Shown here in pieces: positions 1 to 6,416 of a stretch of 13,628 nt of DNA. Below the pieces are notes generated by a model. The model had not been told where the DNA came from. It worked only from the letters and a program-made list of their open reading frames with translations, and searched no databases. How positions within the stretch are numbered: position 1 is the stretch's first letter; each line of letters begins with the position of its first letter. Location of the stretch: contig SKZX01000189.1 in NCBI GenBank assembly GCA_007127175.1, positions 1 to 13,628 of the forward strand. Reading direction: 5' to 3'. The stretch is from Desulfobacterales bacterium (GTDB taxonomy: Bacteria; Desulfobacterota; Desulfobacteria; Desulfobacterales; Desulfosalsimonadaceae). A program made the position numbers and the translations under genes.

Positions 1-466
1 GCTCCCATACCTGGGGAAGAAAAGTCGAAGAATGCATTCCTTTTCGAATGATCAGTCCGTCAACGCCCGGCGTCAAGCTGTCCAGCAGCTCATCGGGGTT
101 GTTGTATTCCAGTTTGAGGGGAACGGTGAGCAGGCTGATTTCAATCCGGACCTTTTCAAACTCGTCAGGGCTCAATGCGGGAAACCGCGGGTCGTTAAAT
201 GCGGCATTGAGGGCATTTTCCTGAACACCCTGCCTGACGGTGTGATCCGGCGCCAGGTTTCCGATGCACCCCCTTAACTGGTTGTCCATTGTGAGGGTGA
301 CGAATGTGCCCATGCGGGCTTCGAACGCAGGATCATTCAATGTTTTTTCCAGGTCCGGAGATCCCTCGTATACAATGCCCAGTCGTTGTGCAACCGTTTT
401 TCGGGCAAGCTCGAGCAGGACCCCTGCTTTTTCTTCGGACAGGCGGCTGCCGTTATAATTGTCCAT
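1..466 (-). CDS. AMMECR1-domain protein (AmmeMemoRadiSam system protein A), 3' end outside window
   Basis: The 155 codons visible on the minus strand match the AMMECR1 family: LRGCIG at about residues 64-69, an NDPRF motif near 91-95, and the typical late LPQVW segment at about 150-154. The family is usually 180-200 residues, so only the C-terminal tail is missing, beyond base 1. The ATG at 464-466 is supported by an AAGGGAG Shine-Dalgarno sequence just upstream. AMMECR1 proteins are cytosolic. In bacteria and archaea they often sit beside a Memo-like protein and a radical SAM enzyme, but their biochemical role is not settled. The partners, if present, would lie to the left of the window. The gene diverges from the phosphoesterase at 607. 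Family assignment is strong; function is unknown. Confidence 0.9.
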   Translation of the reverse strand, partial: MDNYNGSRLSEEKAGVLLELARKTVAQRLGIVYEGSPDLEKTLNDPAFEARMGTFVTLTMDNQLRGCIGNLAPDHTVRQGVQENALNAAFNDPRFPALSPDEFEKVRIEISLLTVPLKLEYNNPDELLDSLTPGVDGLIIRKGMHSSTFLPQVWE

Positions 467-500
467 TGCCGGTCTCCCTTGTCAGTACCTCTAAAAACCG

Positions 501-554
501 TTGTTGTTGTCTGTTTCGTATTATAATATAGTATATCCAGAGCATGATAAACAA
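501..554. promoter_or_regulatory. Probable divergent promoter region between the AMMECR1 and phosphoesterase genes
   Basis: The AT-rich core contains TATAAT on both strands: 522-527 on plus and 520-525 on minus. On the plus strand TTGTTG at 501-506 lies 15 nt upstream of its -10. On the minus strand TTGTTT at 554-549 lies 18 nt from TATATT at 530-525. Spacings are imperfect, so this is a consensus reading only. The position, inside the 140-bp gap between two divergent genes, fits overlapping back-to-back promoters. Confidence 0.4.
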
Positions 555-606
555 TGATTTTGCAAACCGCGAAACCGTCAATTTTGCCCGTTAAGGATGA
601 AAAGTC

Positions 607-1263
607 ATGATTTTAATTGGAATAACCGATATTCACGGCAATGCCGATGCTGTCGACGCCATTGCCGCACCGTTGAAGGATGCGGATGTGGTGTGCGTGG
701 CCGGTGATATCACCCATTACGGAAGAACAGCGGAAACCGAACGGGTGGTAGAGGCCATCAGCCGGCATGCCGGAAGCATACTGGCTGTTTTTGGAAACTG
801 CGATTACCCTGAAGTGGAAGCCTACCTTGTCAAGCGGCAGATCAACCTTCACGCCACGGCAAGAACGGTTGACGGCCTCGGGTTTCTTGGGCTTGGCGGT
901 TCTCTGGCGACGCCGTTCAATACACCGCTGGAATATACGGAACCGGAGCTTGCCCGGTTTCTGGAACAGGCAAAATCAGATATATCGGACGGCCTGCCCA
1001 TGGTCATGGTTTCCCACCAGCCGCCCTTCAACACGGCCTGCGACAGGCTGGGGTCGGGTGACCATGTGGGCAGCCGGGAGGTTTACCGGTTTATCGAACA
1101 ATACCAACCCCTGGTCTGTTTTACGGGCCATATTCATGAAGCCTTCGGCACGGACCGGATCGGGGAAACCTGGGTGGTCAACCCGGGTCAATTGGGTCAC
1201 GGCCGTTACGCGTATGCCGAAATTGAAGACGGCCGTGTACAGGTTGAAATCCGGACGTTTTAG
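607..1263 (+). CDS. Calcineurin-like metallophosphoesterase (218 aa)
   Basis: The metallophosphoesterase metal-site motifs are all present in order: D8-x-H10, GD at 33-34, GNCD at 63-66, SHQPP with H137, and GHIHE with H175 and H177. The usual GNHD/GNHE motif is GNCD here, with Cys in place of the His that normally acts in catalysis; N64 and D66 are kept. The protein has only the catalytic core and no signal peptide, so it should be a cytosolic two-metal phosphoesterase. The substrate (phosphomonoester, phosphodiester or nucleotide) cannot be read from sequence. The ATG at 607 follows AAGGA at 593-597. The gene is likely monocistronic: it diverges from AMMECR1 and converges on the FmdB gene 55 bp downstream. 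Confidence 0.88.
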   Translation: MILIGITDIHGNADAVDAIAAPLKDADVVCVAGDITHYGRTAETERVVEAISRHAGSILAVFGNCDYPEVEAYLVKRQINLHATARTVDGLGFLGLGGSLATPFNTPLEYTEPELARFLEQAKSDISDGLPMVMVSHQPPFNTACDRLGSGDHVGSREVYRFIEQYQPLVCFTGHIHEAFGTDRIGETWVVNPGQLGHGRYAYAEIEDGRVQVEIRTF

Positions 1264-1318
1264 GCAGCAGGGTTCAGGCGTCGCCCGCCATGTAAGAACT
1301 GGCCGGCGGCCATGCCCA

Positions 1319-1564
1319 TCAGCGGGTCGGCCCGGGGATGTTGAGCGTGCCGCAGGTGTTTCCACCGCAGGTCTTCGTGGATACGCTCGGGGCGGGCCCG
1401 CTCTTGCTGGCGCCCATGGCATAGCTCACCGCGCTCAGTAGCCGCTCCAGTTCTTTGCCCCCGCAGTCATTGCATTTTATTTCAATGGCGTCGGATTCGC
1501 TCCGGGTAACAATGATCTCCTGGACGCTCCCGCATTTCAGGCAACGAAATTCATATATCGGCAT
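1319..1564 (-). CDS. FmdB-family zinc-ribbon protein (81 aa)
   Basis: The N-terminus (MPIYEFRC at 1-8) and two CxxC pairs (C8/C11 and C31/C34) are the hallmark of the FmdB/CxxC_CxxC_SSSS regulatory zinc-ribbon family. Two further Cys (in TCGGNTCG) lie in the low-complexity tail rich in Gly, Ser, Pro and Thr. Members are small proteins of about 60-110 residues. The name comes from a putative regulator of the formamidase/amidase operon, but most members have no proven role. The start is well supported: AAGGA at 1575-1571 lies 6 nt before the ATG, and a sigma-70-like promoter is found further upstream. It is an isolated gene facing the phosphoesterase, with a large repeat-filled gap behind it. 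Confidence 0.88.
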   Translation of the reverse strand: MPIYEFRCLKCGSVQEIIVTRSESDAIEIKCNDCGGKELERLLSAVSYAMGASKSGPAPSVSTKTCGGNTCGTLNIPGPTR

Positions 1565-1615
1565 TGGTTTTCCTTTTTATTTTATTGTTTATATTAATAT
1601 AAGGGTAATTTTATA

Positions 1616-1644
1616 CATTATCCAAAATTGCTCACAACTGTCAA
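1616..1644 (-). promoter_or_regulatory. Sigma-70-like promoter for the FmdB-family gene
   Basis: Read on the minus strand, a perfect -35 TTGACA (1644-1639) is followed after 17 nt by ATAATG (1621-1616), or after 16 nt by GATAAT (1622-1617). It lies about 55-80 nt before the FmdB start, leaving an AT-rich leader. The assignment rests on consensus match and spacing only. Confidence 0.55.
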
Positions 1645-1791
1645 ATATAATCGATCATCCGATTGTTTTCAGCACTTCAGAGTGAGCCCCGATTATATAT
1701 CTATTTGCGGGGTACCGGTGCAATCCGAAAAAGCGTAACACCGGGTTCATAACGTTTGGACGCTAAAAGCTTGACGACTGCCGTTTATTAG

Positions 1792-1881
1792 AAGGACAAT
1801 TTCCCCGGTATGTCCCCGGGTATTGCCCTTGCAACTGCAGGATAACGCTGATATCTCTTGGGGAAGCGGTCACCATCGCCC
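1792..1881 (+). repeat. Direct repeat, copy A (about 90 bp)
   Basis: Bases 1792-1861 are identical to 2168-2237 (70 of 70). The similarity continues with a few substitutions to 1881/2257. The offset is exactly 376 bases with no gaps. Both copies lie in the same orientation and bracket the 1971-2157 palindrome. I do not recognise the family. Confidence 0.85.
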
Positions 1882-1970
1882 TGTGGTTTTTGAGGGAAAA
1901 CATCAAGGGCCGACCCCGACCCCGGAAAAACCGATATCGGGTACGCAGATGGCTATATAAATGACCATAT

Positions 1971-2157
1971 TCCCCGGAGGGGATATAGAATACAGCCGGT
2001 GGTTTCAACCACCGGAAAGGGTGATACGAGCGGTTATTTCAGAGTCCTGAAGGGACGACATATATTGAATGTCGTCCCTTCAGGACTCCCTGCATTAAAT
2101 ACGATGCCATTACCGGTGGTTGAAACCACCGGCTAAAATCCATATCCCCTTCGGGGA
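1971..2157. repeat. Nested palindromic element (REP/BIME-like, 187 bp)
   Basis: The outer arms at 1971-2015 and 2113-2157 are inverted copies of each other, 45 bp with 5 mismatches. Each arm ends in its own 20-bp near-palindrome, CCGGTGGTT-TC-AACCACCGG and its inverse (1996-2015 and 2113-2132). Inside them is a perfect 20-bp stem, 2042-2061 with 2069-2088, around a 7-nt loop. Outer and inner stems share almost the same centre (2064-2065). Pairs of inverted short palindromes are typical of REP/BIME sequences, which are mobilised by RAYT (IS200-like) transposases; none is present in this window. The inner stem has no U-tract next to it, so a simple terminator is unlikely. Confidence 0.85.
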
Positions 2158-2167
2158 TCAAACATTA

Positions 2168-2257
2168 AAGGACAATTTCCCCGGTATGTCCCCGGGTATT
2201 GCCCTTGCAACTGCAGGATAACGCTGATATCTCTTGGCGAAACGGCCACCACCCCCC
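2168..2257 (+). repeat. Direct repeat, copy B (about 90 bp)
   Basis: Second copy of the unit at 1792-1881, identical over its first 70 bases and diverged at a handful of positions after that. It starts 11 bases after the right arm of the nested palindrome ends. Confidence 0.85.
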
Positions 2258-2296
2258 AAGGGAATTGACCTTAGAATAATAAGACAGACGCCGTGG

Positions 2297-2467
2297 CCTT
2301 AGTGGTCGTGGACATACATAAAGCGGCATTCGATTGTCGATGCATCCCGTCCCGGCGGTGTTGCCCGGCGCTCAAATACGCCCGGTATTCTCGCTTCTCG
2401 CGCCTTGCGGGAGGGGCGCCTCGACCATCTCGGTGCGTCACTGTATTTATGCCCTCGACCACTAAGG
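2297..2467. repeat. Imperfect palindrome with 12-bp perfect terminal inverted repeats (MITE-like)
   Basis: CCTTAGTGGTCG at 2297-2308 is matched by its exact reverse complement at 2456-2467. The match continues inward imperfectly (GG, CATA, AAA). The dyad centre, 2382, falls in the middle of a small hairpin, AATAC-GCCCG-GTATT at 2375-2389, so the whole 171 bp can fold as one long imperfect hairpin. No transposase is encoded and I see no clear target-site duplication in the flanks. A non-autonomous mobile element or a repeat-derived structured RNA are the two readings. Confidence 0.6.
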
Positions 2468-2599
2468 ATTTATGGGTTTGAGGAATTCGATTTCGATTTC
2501 TACTGTGATTTTGAAGAAACCAAAGCGCAACAAAGATCGATGAATGCCTGATGAAATAATAATCCCCGGCTTTTAACGAAACTGTTTGGAAGGAGCATC

Positions 2600-3364
2600 A
2601 TGGAAAAGCATAAAATCGACGATATAGCCTTTGTAGCCGGCCGCTGGCCACTGGACCCGGCATTGCAGACCATCGTGTTCATCCACGGTGCAGGTGGAAC
2701 GAGTGTCCTGTGGAACGCCCAGGTGGCAGCGTTCGCTTCCCGGTTCAATACCATTGCGCTGGATTTGCCGGGCCACGGCGACAGCGGCGGCAAAGCCATG
2801 GACCGGGTTGAAGATTACGCTGCAAGCGTGTCCCGTTTTATCCGTTCCACGGGCGCCTTGCGTCCGGTGGTGTGCGGGCTGAGCATGGGCGGCGCCATTG
2901 CCCTGCAGCTCCTGATCGATGAACAGGATGCCTTCAGCGCCGGGATTGCCGCGAACACAGGGGCAAAATTAAAAACCATGCCCCTTGTCTTCGAGATGAT
3001 TGAAAAAGATTATAATGGTTTTGTTAACGGGATGTATACATTTGCCGTATCGGCAAAAACCGATCCCGCAAGAATCAAGCCCCTTGTGGACGGCATGGGG
3101 AAAACGCCGCCTGAAATTGTCAAAGGCGATTTCATGGCCTGCAATGGCTTCAATGTCATGGACCGTCTGGATCGCATCCGCACGCCGGTCCTCGTGATCA
3201 CGGCAGCCGAGGACCAGTTGACACCCGTGAAATACGGCCGCTTCCTGGCCGATCAGATAAACGGTGCGGAAATCGTCAATATTGAGGACGCCGGCCATCT
3301 TTCCCCCATGGAACAGCCGGAGGCGGTCATCCGGGCGATCGATGATTTTCTGGCGCGCTTATAG
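2600..3364 (+). CDS. Alpha/beta-fold hydrolase (254 aa)
   Basis: A canonical alpha/beta hydrolase: oxyanion-hole motif HGAGG at 29-33, LDLPGHGDS at 54-62, nucleophile elbow GLSMGG with S95, catalytic acid D205 in a TAAEDQLTP loop, and catalytic H233 in AGHLSPMEQP. The short cap between about 110 and 185 and the total length fit small esterase/lipase, haloperoxidase-like or MhpC/BioH-type members. The substrate cannot be assigned. There is no signal peptide, so it should be cytosolic. AAGGAG at 2590-2595 lies 4 nt before the ATG. The gene stands alone behind the repeat island and converges on the HAD gene, with only 8 nt between the two stop codons. Confidence 0.9.
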   Translation: MEKHKIDDIAFVAGRWPLDPALQTIVFIHGAGGTSVLWNAQVAAFASRFNTIALDLPGHGDSGGKAMDRVEDYAASVSRFIRSTGALRPVVCGLSMGGAIALQLLIDEQDAFSAGIAANTGAKLKTMPLVFEMIEKDYNGFVNGMYTFAVSAKTDPARIKPLVDGMGKTPPEIVKGDFMACNGFNVMDRLDRIRTPVLVITAAEDQLTPVKYGRFLADQINGAEIVNIEDAGHLSPMEQPEAVIRAIDDFLARL

Positions 3365-3372
3365 AAATCGGG

Positions 3373-4251
3373 TCAGCCGATTCCTGCCATTGCAGGAAGC
3401 TGGGAAAGGTCGGTGATGACCATGTCCGGTATTATATCCCGGCAGCAGGGGTTGTCCCGTCGAAGCCTCAGGGAACGCTTGTCCCCGGCAAACAAGGCCG
3501 TTTGAAAGCCAATGGCCCGGGCCGGTAAAATATCGTTTAGCATGTCATTGCCAACGAAAAGGACGTTTTCCGGTCGGACACCGTATTCGGACAGCTTTCC
3601 GGCAGCCTTCCCGAACAGCACTGGAGATGGTTTTGAGGGGCCTTCCCGATAGGAATAAACAAGCAGTGCAGGGTCAAAGCCCATGTTTTCGGGACGGCGC
3701 CCGAAAAAGTATTCAAACATCAGGGGGGTATAAAACTGCGCATTGGAAATGATGCCTGTCTTTACGCCTGACCCGTGAACCCGGACCAGCATACGGCCGG
3801 CATGGGGCATGGGGTGAACCGGGTTGATGATCAATTCGAAAGACAATGCAAACCGCCGGGCCTGCTCAATATCTTCAAAACCAATGATTTTTTTCCAGAT
3901 CCTGTCGACTTGGACCTCCGGATAGTCCATGCCCCGTTTTTTCAGGTTCTGGTGCTCGTTTTCGACGCCGCGGATAAACGCTTTCAGCAGTTTCTGAGGG
4001 GACAGCGTCGATCCGTGCTCAGAAGCGAGCGCGGAAAGACGCTTTCCGCTTTCCCGGGCATCATTTCCGTTATCGGCAGCGCCGGTATCGCGGATGCCTC
4101 CCAGATCGCCGGAAGCGCTTACAAAAAGAGTGCCGTATACATCAAACAGCAAGGCTTTCACGGGGTGCCGGGGGGATCCTGAAGGCGTGAAGCCCGTGGC
4201 AATGGGTTCAAGGGTGCCGGCATACCGTTTGAAAATGTCACTCCAGGTCAT
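3373..4251 (-). CDS. HAD-superfamily hydrolase with a DxY motif I (292 aa)
   Basis: All four HAD motifs are visible, numbered from the ATG at 4251: motif I DVYGTL with nucleophile D37, motif II SN at 169-170, motif III K207 in SKPSP, and motif IV GND at 234-236 with D240. The insert between motifs I and II is about 130 residues, consistent with a helical C1-type cap. The position two after the nucleophile is Tyr (Y39), as in haloacid dehalogenase-like enzymes, not the Asp acid/base of classic HAD phosphatases, so phosphatase activity should not be assumed. About 30 residues precede motif I. A GTG at 4257 in frame would add two residues. The gene overlaps the end of the glycosyltransferase, suggesting translational coupling and a joint role. 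It is the last gene of the minus-strand run. Confidence 0.82.
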   Translation of the reverse strand: MTWSDIFKRYAGTLEPIATGFTPSGSPRHPVKALLFDVYGTLFVSASGDLGGIRDTGAADNGNDARESGKRLSALASEHGSTLSPQKLLKAFIRGVENEHQNLKKRGMDYPEVQVDRIWKKIIGFEDIEQARRFALSFELIINPVHPMPHAGRMLVRVHGSGVKTGIISNAQFYTPLMFEYFFGRRPENMGFDPALLVYSYREGPSKPSPVLFGKAAGKLSEYGVRPENVLFVGNDMLNDILPARAIGFQTALFAGDKRSLRLRRDNPCCRDIIPDMVITDLSQLPAMAGIG

Positions 4252-5659
4252 GATCACACCATTTCAAAAGGCTGAAATTGTCCGGCGTCAGGAACTGCTT
4301 CAGCAGTATTGATTTGTCGACAACATGCCGCACGGGTTGGGTAATGACCTTATGATAAATGCCCATCAGGCGGCGGCGGTATGCATCCTGGCTGTACCCT
4401 TTGAGAACGGCTTCGCGGTTGGGCTGTATCACAGGGGTGAAATCGGTAAAGGCCGTGAACCGGGCCAAAACCGGGTTGATCCACCCAAAGCGGGCATAAT
4501 CGTCCTGGCTGCTGATTAACCGGCAAATGATTTCCCGCTGCTGCGGTTCCCTGATAATGGAAAAATCGATGACGCCGTTCGCAATGATCCGGGCAAACCC
4601 ATTGGATATCTCCGGTTCATCGATGGCGGCGCCGTATCGGGCGAAAGTGTCGGAAAGGCATTGCTTCCATTGTGCTTCAAATTCATCCAGGTCAATCCAG
4701 TCGGCCGGGACCAGCAAGCTTTCATAGAGGTGATCCAGGTTCAACCCCCAGGCTTCAAAGTCCCTGCAGATGTCCGGGAGTTTGCGCCCCATGAGCAGCT
4801 TGCCCGCAGTCCACGGCTCCAGGAAGGCGAAACCGAATCCTTCGGTAATGCTGGTGGTGATAAAAAAGGCGGCATTGGCTGCAAGGGCCATGAAATCGTA
4901 CTGCGAGGATGCTTCGAAGATGGCGTCCAGCCCTTTTTGCTGCGCAAAGGTTTTCCACTCGTTGTAAATGGCCCAGTCCGGGGGGCTGTTGGGCGGCAGG
5001 GTGATCGCCAGGGGCAACCCTTCAGGGAAATAGAGGGACAACAGCACCGCCTCCCCGATATTTTTGCGCTGAATGCCGCGAACAGGATAGAGCACGGTGG
5101 TTATGGCTTTTTTTTCAAGCCCCCGGATATCCATGGGGGCGACCATGTTGAACAGTTCATGAACGCCGACGGGATCAAGGCCCGCTTTTTCAAGAAGGCG
5201 CTTGTCCCTGGCATTGATCGTGCCATAATGGCAATCCGCCGGGTACCCGTGTTTCCGGTAATAGGACCGGGGCCTGCCGTCTTCGGGAAAATCATGAACC
5301 TGAAGGAAAAGCCGGAACCCTTTTTCCTTCAGCAGCTCAAGTATATCAAGGAACCGGCTGTTTTTCCCGATAAGCGGGTTGTGCACGTGAATGACATCAC
5401 ATCCTCCGGGAAACCGCTCGTATATAGCTGCAGCCACAGCCGCCGCCGTTTCCCCGGGGGGCGTGTTGTTTTCCGGAAAATCCGGGTCGTCGTAGCCGAG
5501 CCCCGGGATGCAGACGTGGGGGGCTGACAGATCCTCGGGCGGGCCGTCTCCCGAAATGACCAAAACATCGCAGTACCCTGCGACAGTTTCTGCCTGCTGA
5601 ATGATAACGGTTGTAACACCACCCGGCTTGAGGTGCATGTGCATGTAAACGATTTTCAT
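4238..5659 (-). CDS. GT-B-fold glycosyltransferase, GT4-like (473 aa)
   Basis: The N-terminus carries the GT-B acceptor-domain pattern MHMHLKPGGVTTVI, with the GGV glycine loop at 13-15. A VHDFPEDGRPRSYY segment lies around 121-134. The C-terminal half has R194/K199 in YPVRGIQRKN, the usual phosphate-binding Arg/Lys region, and an EX7E motif, E273 and E281 in TEGFGFAFLEPW, which binds the nucleotide sugar in retaining GT4 enzymes. No membrane segment is seen, so it is cytosolic or peripheral. Donor and acceptor are unknown. The ATG overlaps the queC stop as ATGA (5656-5659), with GGAG inside the queC 3' end. The 3' end overlaps the HAD gene. A nearby ManA could feed a mannose donor, but that is inference. 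Confidence 0.82.
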   Translation of the reverse strand: MKIVYMHMHLKPGGVTTVIIQQAETVAGYCDVLVISGDGPPEDLSAPHVCIPGLGYDDPDFPENNTPPGETAAAVAAAIYERFPGGCDVIHVHNPLIGKNSRFLDILELLKEKGFRLFLQVHDFPEDGRPRSYYRKHGYPADCHYGTINARDKRLLEKAGLDPVGVHELFNMVAPMDIRGLEKKAITTVLYPVRGIQRKNIGEAVLLSLYFPEGLPLAITLPPNSPPDWAIYNEWKTFAQQKGLDAIFEASSQYDFMALAANAAFFITTSITEGFGFAFLEPWTAGKLLMGRKLPDICRDFEAWGLNLDHLYESLLVPADWIDLDEFEAQWKQCLSDTFARYGAAIDEPEISNGFARIIANGVIDFSIIREPQQREIICRLISSQDDYARFGWINPVLARFTAFTDFTPVIQPNREAVLKGYSQDAYRRRLMGIYHKVITQPVRHVVDKSILLKQFLTPDNFSLLKWCDHDLE

Positions 5660-6351
5660 TTCGCTCCAGGTGCGTAAACAGCGGGATCGGTTATGCCGGC
5701 CGCCGTAAACCCTTTTTTTCTCAAACGGCAGCTGTCACACTCGCCACAGGCAATGCCTTCCGGCAACGGGTCATAGCAACTGTGTGTCAGGCTGTAATTC
5801 ACGCCAAGGACGGTTCCCTTTTCAATGATTTCCTTCTTGCTCATCGAGATCAGGGGCGTGTGAATGCGGATGCGAAGCTTGCCCTCGACTGCGGCTTTCA
5901 GGGCAAGGTTGGCCATAACTTCGAATGCGGTGATGTATTCCGGCCGGCAGTCCGGATAGCCGCTGTAGTCAACGGCATTGACACCGATAAAAATATTGCC
6001 AGCTTCCAGAAGTTCCGCCCAGGCCAGGGCATGCGAGAGAAAAATAGTGTTCCTGGCCGGAACGTAGGTCACCGGTATTTCATTTTCGGTCCCTGTTTTA
6101 GGCACGTCGATATCGCTGGTCAACGCTGAAGCGCCGGCTGCACAGAAATCGATTCTGACCGTGCGATGGGGAACACCGGCCGCCCGGGCGATATTCCCAG
6201 CCGATATCAGCTCATGCCGGTGCCGCTGGCTGTAGTCAAAGCTCATGGCATGACATTGATACCCTTTGCTCAGGGCGACGGCAAGCGTTGTGGCGCTGTC
6301 CAGTCCGCCGCTGAGCAGAACGACCGCTTTTTTAATGGGTGTCACGTTCAT
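5656..6351 (-). CDS. queC: 7-cyano-7-deazaguanine (preQ0) synthase QueC (231 aa)
   Basis: QueC uses ATP and ammonia to turn 7-carboxy-7-deazaguanine into preQ0, the branch point to queuosine, archaeosine and 7-deazaguanine DNA modifications. The PP-loop SGGLDS is at 14-19, the segment EIPVTYVPARN follows in the middle, and the C-terminal zinc site has four Cys (C192, C202, C205, C208). The start is ambiguous. I chose the ATG at 6351 because family members begin shortly before the PP-loop and a GGA lies 7 nt upstream. An ATG at 6363 and a TTG at 6369 are in frame and would add 4 or 6 residues. It is 65 nt downstream of queE on the same strand, and its stop overlaps the glycosyltransferase start. 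Confidence 0.95.
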   Translation of the reverse strand: MNVTPIKKAVVLLSGGLDSATTLAVALSKGYQCHAMSFDYSQRHRHELISAGNIARAAGVPHRTVRIDFCAAGASALTSDIDVPKTGTENEIPVTYVPARNTIFLSHALAWAELLEAGNIFIGVNAVDYSGYPDCRPEYITAFEVMANLALKAAVEGKLRIRIHTPLISMSKKEIIEKGTVLGVNYSLTHSCYDPLPEGIACGECDSCRLRKKGFTAAGITDPAVYAPGAK

Positions 6352-6416
6352 TGCCAAATCCATGTTCAAACCATTTCCGGATTATCCGGTCATGCAGGCG
6401 CATTCCCCTGCTTATT

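Larger units (their letters stand above)
1565..2599. other. Gene-free repeat island
   Basis: About 1 kb separates the FmdB gene from the alpha/beta hydrolase. It holds the FmdB promoter, a 90-bp direct repeat pair, a nested palindrome and a second large imperfect palindrome, listed separately. Open frames here run through the palindromes and resemble no protein I know, so I treat them as artefacts. The stretch 1690-1790 and the last 130 bases before the hydrolase show no recognisable structure beyond the hydrolase ribosome binding site. Confidence 0.7.

Noticed and set aside
32..531. Plus-strand open frames over the AMMECR1 gene
   Set aside because: They are antisense to a minus-strand frame with clear AMMECR1 motifs and a good ribosome binding site; their translations show no recognisable motif.
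1690..1791. Integron attC-like site
   Set aside because: AACGTTTGG and nearby bases suggested one, but the paired core sites and the required inverted arrangement are not there.
1763..2008. Minus-strand 81-codon frame in the repeat island
   Set aside because: It reads through copy A of the direct repeat and one palindrome arm, so repeats explain it; there is no ribosome binding site or family resemblance.
2271..2481. Overlapping small frames on both strands in the 171-bp palindrome
   Set aside because: Inverted repeats tend to leave frames open on both strands; neither product looks like a protein.
1565..2599. CRISPR array in the repeat island
   Set aside because: There are only two copies of the direct repeat, 90 bp long and 376 bp apart, with no regular spacers and no cas genes.
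3365..3383. Terminator between the convergent hydrolase and HAD genes
   Set aside because: AATCGG/CCGATT can form a 6-bp stem at 3366-3382, but it is weak, overlaps the HAD stop and has no T-run.
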